A stretch of 64,000 nucleotides of DNA from Prosapia bicincta (Eukaryota; Arthropoda; Insecta; Hemiptera; Cercopidae), in the NCBI GenBank assembly GCA_036971475.1, contig JBAIZL010000001.1, forward strand, positions 145,042,544-145,106,543. Reading direction: 5' to 3'. This document shows, piece after piece, positions 1 to 12,200 of the stretch. The position numbers and the translations under genes were made by a program. The notes beneath the pieces are model-generated. The model had not been told where the DNA came from, did no database searches, and saw only the letters and a list, made by a program, of their open reading frames with translations. The stretch's first letter is position 1. Every line of letters starts with the position of its first letter.

Positions 1-21
1 TACTTTTAATGAATATATTTA
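1..21 (-). repeat. Inverted copy of the Penelope-like tail segment, left flank
   Basis: These 21 bases are the exact reverse complement of 753-773, which lies in the 3' tail of the adjacent Penelope-like remnant. The element piece is therefore bracketed by inverted copies of part of its own tail. The left copy may extend beyond the window edge. Inverted terminal sequence around truncated Penelope copies is known for this class. Confidence 0.7.
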
Positions 22-800
22 TATATATTTATATCAAATTGGTTTAGAAAATGGATATAAAAGAAAAACTATAGATAAATTAAATAATAATATAATAAGA
101 AAACAGAAAATCGACAGTAACTTTGTACCTAATAAGAGAGAAAATATTTGGACAACTTTTACATTCACTGGTAACGAAATAAATAAAATTACAAGATTAT
201 TTAAAGAAACACATTTACAAATTACATATAAAACTGATAATAAAATTAAAAATTTAATAAACAATAACAAAAATCAAAATAATATTCACGAAAGAAATGG
301 AGCATATAATATAAAATGTCAAACTTGTAATAAATTATATGTAGGACAAAGAAAAAAGAAATTAAAAGAAAGATACAAAGAACATTTAAACGCTTATATC
401 AAACCAAACATACAAATCAAATTTAGCTACGCATGGACACGTGTTTTCGGAAATAGAAAATTTGTAATTAATAAAAGAATTAAATAAAGGATTAAAAATT
501 AATATATTTGAAACATTGGAAATTTATAAACATAAAGTTAAAGTCAAATTAATTGATGAACAAATTCAAGTGAGATCAAGGCACCAAACTATTTATAAAG
601 TCATCGATGTTATAGAAAAATTTACATTAAGTGCAATACTTATAAACATATGGTCGTTTGTAGCATATATGATTTATGTTTGTAAAAATACTTTATTAGA
701 TAATTATTTTCCTGAAGATGCTGGTACTATTTTATCGGCGAAAAGCTTTGAATAAATATATTCATTAAAAGTATTCTTGTTTTTGAAATATTTTTAATAT
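22..800 (+). pseudogene. Penelope-like retroelement remnant, 3' part with GIY-YIG endonuclease region
   Basis: Conceptual translation from position 2 gives a lysine- and asparagine-rich stretch and then a GIY-YIG-type core: G-A-Y at 299-307, two cysteines at 317 and 326, and L-Y-V-G at 335-346, followed by KERYKEHLNA. This cysteine-bearing GIY-YIG arrangement is typical of the C-terminal endonuclease of Penelope-like elements, which nicks the target DNA. The frame ends at a stop at 485-487. The homologous continuation (NIFETLEIYKHK, then a basic helix) lies one frame over and ends at 753-755; that frame also carries a stop at 465-467. The copy is therefore frameshifted and non-functional. The reverse transcriptase is absent, either 5' truncated or outside the window. 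Family assignment is by recognition of the motif order, without a database search. Confidence 0.8.
700..800 (+). ncRNA. Hammerhead-like motif in the Penelope-like 3' tail (candidate)
   Basis: A CTGANGA box (712-718) is followed by a 7-bp stem, GCTGGTA (720-726) with TATCGGC (733-739), a 6-nt loop, and a GAAA box (740-743). This is the order of conserved core parts in a hammerhead self-cleaving ribozyme, and such motifs are documented in Penelope-like element ends. One unpaired T at 719 departs from the canonical core. Stem III would be very short (AAAGCTTT region), and stem I would be AU-rich and imperfect. Activity is not established. Confidence 0.35.
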
Positions 801-801
801 A

Positions 802-806
<5 letters not shown>

Positions 807-868
<62 letters not shown>
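807..868. repeat. (TA)n microsatellite
   Basis: About 30 TA dinucleotides directly follow the Penelope-like tail. Confidence 0.95.
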
Positions 869-871
<3 letters not shown>

Positions 872-1008
872 TGATACGTAAGCTTGCTCTTCAACTATTG
901 TTGGGTTTAATTCGTCAATGCTTAATGAGATTCTAGCAAAACGTCGAAACTGCGATTTTATGCACTGCAGAATGAACGGATGTACTTCAGAAAATATCTA
1001 TTCATCAT

Positions 1009-1012
<4 letters not shown>

Positions 1013-1063
<51 letters not shown>
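1013..1063. repeat. (TA)n microsatellite
   Basis: About 25 TA dinucleotides, preceded by a short (CAT)n run. Confidence 0.95.
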
Positions 1064-1066
<3 letters not shown>

Positions 1067-3321
1067 GTTTTAAAATAATTAATACTATGTAAAATAAAAA
1101 AACACAGCATTTAGATGACTGTTTCACACAAGATTGTTCCAGTTGCAAAACTAGTCGATACATGCTTCGGAATACCAGATTAGTGTAGAATGCTTTTACC
1201 CCTAATGCCTCTACAAGGTTTCCGCACTAGTTACTACTCAAGATACCCTAATGGCATAGAGCCGACTAGAACCCACTAACCATAATACTTGTAAATATTA
1301 CAAAATGTATTCAGGCGAAAGCCAAACGCTTTACTTGGAAATGTATATAACAAACTCCGTTATCGCTATTCAACATGCTGCTTTTATTTTACCTTAACAG
1401 TAATTGCAGCCATTTTCTTGCCCATGCTTACTTCTCATTATTCCGTAGCGCGATCTAGACGTGAGTTTAATAAAACGTAATTATGGGTAGAGTTTGGATA
1501 TTTTCTAGCTTTTGTTGAATAAATAATTAATATTGCTATGAAGGAACAATAGAAATCACAGATGAGATTGTTTAGTGAAAGTTAAGAAAATTTGAATGAA
1601 AATTAAAATAACCATGATAATATTAGCAAACCAAAGTTTCTCAGTAAACAAAATGTTTGTGAGTATAATGGACTAATTTGAATAAAAAATCCGTTTATCA
1701 ATCATCAAAAATTGAAACGTTCTTCTAAAACAAACAAGAACATTCTTCTACATCTGCCTTATTTTTTGCATTAACTAAATGCTTTGTGTTCCTCCCACTT
1801 AACGTCACCCAACTGAAAGGAATATTGTTGTACGAGCTCCCACGCCATTTCTAAGAAACAAAAAAAAACAAATTTTTTTCAATTTCAATAATCTGTGCGC
1901 AAAGATCAAGCACCAGCAGTAACGTCTTCTAAAAATGTCCAATACCAAAATTAATCTATATTTATTAAATTATTTTAAACTATTTAAAGTGATTCTAAAA
2001 ATGAGAGTATGGCCTCTAAAAACATGGATTTTATTAACAAAACTATCTTAGCTTAACGTGCAATATATATATATGCTTTGTAACCTAATGGCGTTTGTTA
2101 AGTTAAAAAAACCCTTATAAAAAATGTTCATACACCTGCTTGATAAACCAGAAATCTTCAGATGATGAACCTATCTGCTACAATATTTATTACTATATTT
2201 TACGACATAATACCAAATTAATCACTCAAAGAAACAATTACAGATTTCAATAGAGAAATTATTTAGTTAATAAAAAACGAATAACGAAGAATATTCCCAA
2301 TTCATTTAACTGTTAAAATATCTGATTCAACAGAGCAAAGAGTCAATTATAATTGTTTTTCACTTTAGCCCTCCCTTATTGTAGAAACGTCTAAAACAAA
2401 ATACTCTATACGACTGTTAAAACTCCAAAAGCAATGTTTGGATGTATAACTCACTGTTTTCTTTGCTTTGTACCCTAACTCTTCAGTTTTACACTTTTAA
2501 ATTTTATTTTGGACGTGTCCCTAGAAAATTCACAGCCCCAAAAGTTGATTAAAAACAAGATCCTCCCCTCCACACGGCTTTCCAAAACAAACTTTATTTA
2601 AATACGTTATTCTGGTTATTTTCTGGAAAACTCTGCTTTTGAAACTCCAACAAAGCAATTTTAAACTTTTTACAAGATTAATAAATTGTTATTTTTAGCC
2701 TAAAATTGTCAAACACCGTACGTTTCCAACACGTTCCCAAAAATAAGGTAAAACTGTAGTACAACAACTCTTAAACCTGCTTGTACAAATTTAAAACGGG
2801 TTGAAGTAAATTAGATGCAAAATGTATAAAATATTTTTTGGCGACACCAGCTTTGAAGACTCCATTACGTATTATTTATTTTTATTATGTATGAGAAATG
2901 AATTACCTTATGGACCATTAAAGTCGATCACAACAAATGATTATAGTTCTTTCATTAATCTTGACAAAAAAATATTTGTTGTTCTTGTCTAGAAACTTAT
3001 GCAACTTTGATGGCCATGCTTTAAATTCTTAAAGTAAAATATAAATTTAGTTAATTTTTCATCGTAGTAAGCTTTAACTACAAGCCGAATAGAATAACAA
3101 ATCATTGCAAAAAATAACTAATTCGAAAAATAAATTGAAACATAATGTGATTAGTTTATTCAAGACGTCTGTAATCACCAATATTATTAAATTAATTCAA
3201 ACAAGTAGCAATCTTTTCAGTATGCAGTCACTGTCCTGGAAGTACCTTGAATTTAAAGAACACCTTTGGAATGCATTCCGGTGTCCTGCTTTATGTGGAT
3301 AAATTGAGCAACCTTTTGGAA
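1064..3321. other. No gene recognised
   Basis: AT-rich unique-looking sequence. The only open frame above 60 codons (3105-3302) has a low-complexity, lysine-rich composition and no recognisable motif. No convincing exon, RNA gene or element end was seen. Confidence 0.6.
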
Positions 3322-3660
3322 CTGTACCTGCCCTATATGTTATGAAACTCGAAGATTGAACCTGTCCTATTTCTTATGAAACTCTAGGATTAAACCTGCC
3401 CTATATCTTTTAAAACTCAAAAATTAAATCTGTCCTATTTCTTATGAAACTCTAGGATTAAACTTGTCCTATATCTTTTAAAACTCAAAAATTAAATCTG
3501 TCCTATTTCTTATGAAACTCTAGGATTAAACCTGTCCTATATCTTTTAAAACTCAAACACTAAACCTGTCCTTTTTCTTATGAAACTCACAAATTAAATC
3601 GGTCCTATTTCATATTAAACTCAAACATTTAGCCTGTCCTTTTTTGCATGAAACTCACAC
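3322..3660. repeat. 34-bp tandem repeat, about 10 copies
   Basis: The unit runs from CTGTCCTAT through ATGAAACTC to an ATTAAA-type end, repeated every 34 bp. Two sub-types alternate (TTTCTTATGAAACTCTAGG and ATATCTTTTAAAACTCAAA), which makes a 68-bp dimeric period in the middle of the array. Outer copies are more diverged. Confidence 0.9.
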
Positions 3661-3735
3661 TATGTATACTTTTCATCTTTTACCTCCGCCAAGGAATTAA
3701 TTATATCTTGCCTTTAGTCCTACCTACCTCTATCT

Positions 3736-4238
3736 TTCCGTCAACATCCCTCTACTCACTGGGGAAATCAACCTCCCTCTACTCACAGGGGGCATCAACA
3801 TCCCTCTACTCACAATGTACATCAACATCCCTCTACTCACTGGGGACATCAACATCCCTCTACTCACAAGGTACATCAACATCCCTCTACTCACAATGTA
3901 CATCAACATCCCTCTACTCACAAGGTACATCAACATCCCTCTACTCACAAGGTACATCAACATCCCTCTACTCACAATGTACATCAACATCCCTCTACTC
4001 ACTGGGGACATCAACATCCCTCTACTCACAAGGTACATCAACATCCCTCTACTCACAATGTACATCAACATCCCTCTACTCACAAGGTACATCAACATCC
4101 CTCTACTCACTGGAGACACCAACATCCCTCTACTCACAAGGTATATCAACATCTGTTTACCCACTGGAGACACCAACATCCCTCTACTCACAAGATACAT
4201 CATCATTCCTCTACTCACAAGGGACCTCAACACTGAAT
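3736..4238. repeat. 27-bp minisatellite, about 18 copies
   Basis: The unit contains ATCAACATCCCTCTACTCAC followed by a variable 7-base segment (AAGGTAC, AATGTAC or TGGGGAC types). Because 27 is divisible by 3 and the unit lacks stops in several frames, long open frames run through it on both strands. The plus-strand frame from 3648 gives a nine-residue repeat (STSLYSQGT type) after a hydrophobic start. The other frames are equally open, so this is treated as a repeat and not as a gene. Confidence 0.93.
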
Positions 4239-5836
4239 TAACATGAACCCAGTAGAGTGTAGGCCTACTTAATATACGACCGTCTACTCACTTGATTTCC
4301 CATACATAATATTCCATTGGGCTTTATCCAGCTTAATGCTACAAAATTAGAGATTCATTCGTCAGTCGTGGGTGATAATAATCATAATGGTTAACCGCCG
4401 AAAATATATATTTTTTTAATATTAAAAGAAATTAAAATTTGTTACTTCATTAAGACAAGGATGTACACAGTATAGATAATATTACATGCGGCGGTAGTTT
4501 TGTGCTTATTACAATGTTTGGAAATATTTAAAACATTATATTATTATTACTGGGTATTCTTAAAACATCAAGTGAAATTTAATGGTCGTTTTTAATACAA
4601 AAACATCTAAACATAGAAAACATGAAATATTTTCATTTCTTAAATGAATGTAGTTGGACTGTGATATTATTAATTTAGTTAACAATATCATAAGTACAAC
4701 AACCAACAATAGAAAAAACGCCATCTATATAATTTAAACAAATTCTGGAAGAAAACAAACTGCCTCACATATATTATTACTTTTTATTTATTTTTTTAAA
4801 TATTTCTTAAATTGCTCGATTATGGTGAAAACATTACTGGAAAAAATACATCGTTAACTTAAAGTTAAAGCTATAAAAATGCGTCACATTATTTGATAGA
4901 GGCGATAAAACGCAAATAGTTGACATAGTGAAGCGCATTCTGTGGGAGAAACTGTGAAATATTTTATAACCTGTAAACCCTCATGAATAACAACACTGCT
5001 ATTTCAAACACGATTAAAATGTCCAACACATATCACACTTTGCAAAATTAACAGTATTTAATTAATCACTTATTTTCAGAACGTTTAAAAGTTTGAGGGT
5101 GTATATCTTCGTAACTGTCAGGTTTGCAAAATTCAAACACATCGTTTCTCAAAGCAGACGAGCAAGTTCATATATTACTTCTATAACAGTGTTTCTCATA
5201 TCCGACGAAAAGTTGGCAGCACTGGCTGGATTGAATCCATCCCTTCTCTAGGGACAACTCTATCTCTTCAAAGAACTCTTGTATTTATGACTTTATTAAA
5301 TAAGTTTATCCGTTACTTAAACCGAGTCGAACTTTACTCCGTCGCGCGCACGTTCCCAATAAAGACGGGATTTTCAGACCTTTGAATACCGTATTAAAAA
5401 AAGCTTAAATAGCGCAGGCTTCCAACCTTCTCACGGGAAAAGATAAAATTACCTGCCGTAAAGGAAGATGTAGTAAGGAGCTAAGAACTAGGTTTGCAAC
5501 TTTAGTTGGGAGAGTTTTAAAAGTAATGTTTTTTTGAAAACCCTAAGGAGCAAAAGTATTTTATTTTAAATTACTCCGGTACCGGATACCAATTAGGAAT
5601 TAATAAACCTAACGGATAATTTCTAAAGCCAAATAAGAATTAATGGCATTTCAAAATATAAAATCATAAATAGAGATTAATAACAAGCTTTGGCAAATTT
5701 TGGAAAATATAATATATCCAAATATCTTCACTATTTTTGAAAACTGTACTTGAATGAATTTATCAATATGTCTTATTCGATACATAAATTACATCAAACT
5801 TGTTTATATTACGATTATGTCATTGATTTTGTCCAA
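4239..5836. other. No gene recognised
   Basis: AT-rich sequence without long open frames or recognisable element parts. A somewhat GC-richer stretch at about 5,100-5,500 shows no coding pattern. Confidence 0.6.
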
Positions 5837-6157
<321 letters not shown>

Positions 6158-8605
6158 ACTACAGGGAAAACTACGTGAAACAGGATGTTATATTTGGTAA
6201 ACCATAACACTGATACTTAGATTCTTTTCGAATTTTCTGTAAAAATTTTAGTATATTTAAAAGACGGTTCGACGAAGAAATGGGAGTTCTTCTGTCAACA
6301 AAACTCAAATGCACTCCTGTCAATAAAACTTCTAATTACTTTAAATTGTGTGTTGCACACAAAAAAGCCTGATAAAACAGAAGTGTTAAAACATTACGTT
6401 TGACATTTGTTCCCACCTTTCACTAGCCGTCAAAGTATTGTAAGCGTATGCGAAGTAGACGGATTTGGTTCAGCTACGATGGCGGGAGAAATAGTGGTGT
6501 AGCTAGTACGGCGTGGTGGGAGCTGACAGCCGACTCGCCGGAGTGTATAACACAGCAAGCAGTTCAGTTACTGTTATCGATGATGTTTACAAATGTGTTC
6601 TATGAAAAATAGTTCTAAATTATCACAAGACTCAAAACAGATTGCGATCATTGTATAATGTGTTGAAAGTTTTAAACTTTGAATCTCTAGAATAGGAATT
6701 TAATTACACTGAACGCATTTTACGCAAAATTTCAAGTTCTATGGTGTTTTGTTCTGAAGCGATGTTAACATGCCCCTAATGTCCACCAACCACAGACAAG
6801 ATAACAAAGTAGTCGAAGGTTCAAGCTACGATCAGTTCTCTACGTCAGCTGCAATAGAATAAACCAATGTACACACACGCATACGCACGCATCGAATGTG
6901 TCATCCTCTCCACACCAGGGGGTATTCCATCACTCATTTCTCATTCCTGAGCGAACCCATGATTACAAAACTATGACTACTTTTTTGTGCAGAGTATATA
7001 GAAGCTCAACAATCAGACACTTGAACTAACAGTTTAACGGTTTGTAGCTGTAGAGAGCTATTTTGTGACGGGGATTAAAGATAATAATGAATGTTACGAA
7101 GTCGAATAGAAAGAGATACGTAATCATGTAATATATGCATTTCCATATAATTTTTCAATTTATCTTTTACACTTAGACAAATCTGCAGAACTCATTTTGA
7201 GCAAATTGTATTTTAGTTGATGCCATTCATAATATTGCATTCTTACTTGTCACTTCCAAATTTGCATTACAGACGGGTAACAATTTATTAACTTAAGGGT
7301 TAAAGTGAAATAACTTTATTCATAGATTATTTTATTCCCCCATTTACACATCTGACTGGATTGTGTGTTCAGAGTCATTATTTGTGAACTAGATTCACCC
7401 TTTTACTAGATTTGGATTTACACAAGTTCAGAAAAAATCGTTTTTCTTTTAACAGCACGGAATCTAAAGTAGGCTAGTTGTGATAGAGAAATAACAATTT
7501 TCTGAAATGTGGTTAATTGTTTAAATTAATAGTAAATTGTCTTGATAAGGTTCTAAATGTTTATAAAAACGCTCTAAAGACTTGAATAGAATAAAATTGT
7601 CGTCTCAGATCTCGCAGTTATTACAAAAATTACGTCAATATTTGAAATACGAGGAATCAATCTGTAAACTCGATTCACTGGCGGGTATAATACGCTATCA
7701 GATATGTACCACATGTGGAGACACTGTTACATTTCCATTCACAGAGCAAACACAAAGTTACATGAAAAGATATTTTATTCTTTCCGTTTTTTATATTCTC
7801 CAAGCATCGACGCACAAATACTGTCAAATTTTACCTCCGAACTCATTTCTCTTCGAATAAATTTCATCGTAAAATTCATGGACGATAAAATCCACTTCTA
7901 TTAAAGCCCACATTTGGTTTTCATATCGCCCACGGCTGCAAGGAACCCTACCTTGTTGCAAACATTATGTTTTATTCTTAGAGGTTATGTTTTAAACAAA
8001 GAGGATTTGTTTACGATTTTCAGGTTTTTTATTGTAAGTATTTTTACGCATGTGTTAAAGTTTGATATGGATATGCAACAATATTATTACTACATGCTAC
8101 TGACACAGCATCATAAATCAAATGGGTGCAGTTTTTATTTACCTGAGATTCTCAAGTGTTAATTTAGTATTAAACTGTTAATTTAAAGGTTATTGTGTTT
8201 AAAATCAAACGAAATGGAAATCGCATAGACTATTTTACCACATTATAGAACACCTGCTGCTGCCAACCACAACACCGCTCCCAAGCGGCAAATCTAGAAG
8301 TTAATGAAAATCGCATAAAGTGCTCTCAGATGTTATGACACGATCATTATTTATATAAATTCGGTAAACAACATTCAATGAAAGCTAGACATTAACGACT
8401 GAAGCTGATACAGCATGATGCATTCAGTGATTGGCCAAATTAGCAGGCCAGAAGATTATCCAACATATATACACTCATTCAGATGATAGGAGGTTTTAGA
8501 GATATTCAAAGCACCCTTTAGTCAAATTTGTAAACAGATATGCGATAAGGATATAAATTTTATTTGTAATAGCTATTTAGTTAAAACATTAGTGCCTGGT
8601 AAAAC

Positions 8606-8608
<3 letters not shown>
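6158..8608. other. No gene recognised
   Basis: A GC-richer island lies at about 6,420-6,560 and a TATATA motif at 6,995, but no linked coding sequence was found. Short open frames at 7,582-7,860 and 7,914-8,162 have no recognisable motif and begin at non-ATG codons. Confidence 0.55.

Positions 8609-8653
<45 letters not shown>
8609..8653. repeat. (TA)n microsatellite
   Basis: About 22 uninterrupted TA dinucleotides. Confidence 0.95.
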
Positions 8654-8655
<2 letters not shown>

Positions 8656-9250
8656 GTATAACATTGTATATTTTAGAATACAAAATTTGAAATGCGTTTT
8701 CAAAATTAATGGATTTTGAATTTCCCAATGTAAGTGTGGTTTTGTTCACAATGATATTAAAATTTATCCGATTACTTTCATTTATGGTACAGCTCTTTAT
8801 ATTGTGCTAATGTAACTGAAAAATATTGTTAAATGTCCATTTAATTCCAACAAAATCAATTGCAAATTAGTCGCACTGCTAAAGCTGTCAGGTAAAGGAA
8901 ATACGCCCGCCCACGACATTGTTTACGCATTAGCGAATCCCCTTTGCATTATGCATAAACTGGATTTGTTATTAGGTTCCATTTAAATTCTAGCTACAAT
9001 GCGACGATTTAGGATTAGTGATTACAAACTACGCGCAAAGTATATTCAAATTCTCGGCTCTGAATTATTTCAGAAAACCCTATAAAAACGTCTCTACACA
9101 TTCTTTTGTACAATGCTTTAAAAAATATTGAATAATTTACTTTACTGATAAAGGGATTAGTATCGTGTCCATTCTCTTCATCGTAAAACTCATGTTTTCT
9201 GTTGTCACGTGGTTGTTATTCCTAAGGCAACTTCATATCACTTGACGACA
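8654..9250. other. No gene recognised
   Basis: Unique-looking AT-rich sequence leading into the 154-bp satellite array. Nothing supportable was seen. Confidence 0.6.
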
Positions 9251-12200
9251 TTACATTCTTTATTCTTCGTCTTCTAAGAATTGCTTGTTCTCTCCACTTC
9301 CCGTCTTTCTATAACACCTCTACTACATTCCATCATTCCCTCTACATTGACTATATGTGCCAAGCATTTGCCTTCCATCGGTAACAACTTCACCTTACTT
9401 TACATTACATTCTTTATTCTTCGTCTTCTAAGAATTGCTTGTTCTCTCCACTTCCCGTCTTTCTATAACACCTCTCCTACATTCCATCATTCCCTCTACA
9501 TTGACTATATGTGCCAAGCATTTGCCATCCATCGGTAACAACTTCACCTCACTTTACATTACATTCTTTATTCTTCGTTTTCTAAAAAATTGCAGGTTCT
9601 CTCCACTTCCCGTCTTTCTATAACACCTCTACTACATTCCATCATTCCCTCTACATTGACTATATGTGCCAAGCATTTGCCATCCATCGGTAACAACTTC
9701 ACCTCACTTTACATTACATTCTTTATTCTTCGTCTTCTAAGAATTGCTTGTTCTCTCCACTTCCCGTCTTTCTATAACACCTCTCCTACATTCCATCATT
9801 CCCTCTACATTGACTATATGTGTCAAGCATTTGCCATCCATCGGTAACAACTTCACCTTACTTTACATTACATTCTTTATTCTTCGTCTTCTAAGAATTG
9901 CTTGTTCTCTCCACTTCCCGTCTTTCTATATCACCTCTCCTACATTCCATCATTCCCTCTACATTGACTATATGTGTCAAGCATTTGCCATCCACCGGTA
10001 ACAACTTCACCTCACTTTATATTACATTCTTTATTCTTCGTCTTCTAAGAATTGCTTGTTCTCTCCACTTCCCGTCTTTCTATATCACCTCTCCTACATT
10101 CCATCATTCCCTCTACATTGACTATATGTGTCAAGCATTTGCCATCCACCGGTAACAACTTCACCTCACTTTATATTACATTCTTTATTCTTCGTCTTCT
10201 AAGAATTGCTTGTTCTCTCCACTTCCCGTCTTTCTATAACACCTCTCCTACATTCCATCATTCCCTCTACATTGACTATATGTGTCAAGCATTTGCCATC
10301 CATCGGTAACAACTTCACCTTACTTTACATTACATTCTTTATTCTTCGTCTTCTAAGAATTGCTTGTTCTCTCCACTTCCCGTCTTTCTATATCACCTCT
10401 CCTACATTCCATCATTCCCTCTACATTGACTATATGTGTCAAGCATTTGCCATCCACCGGTAACAACTTCACCTCACTTTATATTACATTCTTTATTCTT
10501 CGTCTTCTAAGAATTTCTTGTTCTCTCCACTTCCCATCTTTCTATAACACCTCTCCTACATTCCATCATTCCCTCTACATTGACTATATGTGTCAAGCAT
10601 TTGCCATCCATCGGTAACAACTTCACCTTACTTTACATTACATTCTTTATTCTTCGTCTTCTAAGAATTGCTTGTTCTCTCCACTTCCCGTCTTTCTATA
10701 TCACCTCTCCTACATTCCATCATTCCCTCTACATTGACTATATGTGTCAAGCATTTGCCATCCACCGGTAACAACTTCACCTCACTTTATATTACATTCT
10801 TTATTCTTCGTCTTCTAAGAATTGCTTGTTCTCTCCACTTCCCGTCTTTCTATAACACCTCTCCTACATTCCATCATTCCCTCTACATTGACTATATGTG
10901 TCAAGCATTTGCCATCCATCGGTAACAACTTCACCTCACTTTACATTACATTCTTTATTCTTCGTCTTCTAAGAATTTCTTGTTCTCTCCACTTCCCATC
11001 TTTCTATAACACCTCTCCTACATTCCATCATTCCCTCTACATTGACTATATGTGTCAAGCATTTGCCATCCATCGGTAACAACTTCACCTTACTTTACAT
11101 TACATTCTTTATTCTTCGTCTTCTAAGAATTGCTTGTTCTCTCCACTTCCCGTCTTTCTATATCACCTCTCCTACATTCCATCATTCCCTCTACATTGAC
11201 TATATGTGTCAAGCATTTGCCATCCACCGGTAACAACTTCACCTCACTTTATATTACATTCTTTATTCTTCGTCTTCTAAGAATTGCTTGTTCTCTCCAC
11301 TTCCCGTCTTTCTATAACACCTCTCCTACATTCCATCATTCCCTCTACATTGACTATATGTGTCAAGCATTTGCCATCCATCGGTAACAACTTCACCTCA
11401 CTTTACATTACATTCTTTATTCTTCGTCTTCTAAGAATTTCTTGTTCTCTCCACTTCCCATCTTTCTATAACACCTCTCCTACATTCCATCATTCCCTCT
11501 ACATTGACTATATGTGTCAAGCATTTGCCATCCACCGGTAACAACTTCACCACACTTTATATTACATTCTTTATTCTTCGTCTTCTAAGAATTGCTTGTT
11601 CTCTCCACTTCCCGTCTTTCTATAACACCTCTCCTACATTCCATCATTCCCTCTACATTGACTATATGTGTCAAGCATTTGCCATCCACCGGTAACAACT
11701 TCACCTCACTTTATATTACATTCTTTATTCTTCGTCTTCTAAGAATTGCGTGTTCTCTCCACTTCCCGTCTTTCTATAACACCTCTCCTACATTCCATCA
11801 TTCCCTCTACATTGACTATATGTGTCAATCATTTGCCATCCATCGGTAACAACTTCACCTCACTTTATATTACATTCTTTATTCTTCGTCTTCTAAGAAT
11901 TGCTTGTTCTCTCCACTTCCCGTCTTTCTATAAAACCTCTCCTACATTCCATCATTCCCTCTACATTGACTATATGTGTCAAGCATTTGCCATCCATCGG
12001 TAACAACTTCACCTCACTTTATATTAAATTCTTTATTCTTCGTCTTCTAAGAATTGCTTGTTCTCTCCACTTCCCGTCTTTCTATAACACCTCTCCTACA
12101 TTCCATCATTCCCTCTACATTGACTATATGTGTCAAGCATTTGCCATCCATCGGTAACAACTTCACCTCACTTTATATTACATTCTTTATTCTTCGTCTT

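Noticed and set aside
6420..6560. GC-richer island, possible promoter or first exon
   Set aside because: No open frame, no clear splice donor and no linked gene. Composition alone is insufficient.
6995..7035. TATATA motif followed by initiator-like CAGTT/TCAGAC sequences
   Set aside because: The first candidate initiator is only about 20 bp from the TATA motif, the second lacks a full consensus, and no coding exon follows. The AT-rich background makes TATA motifs common.
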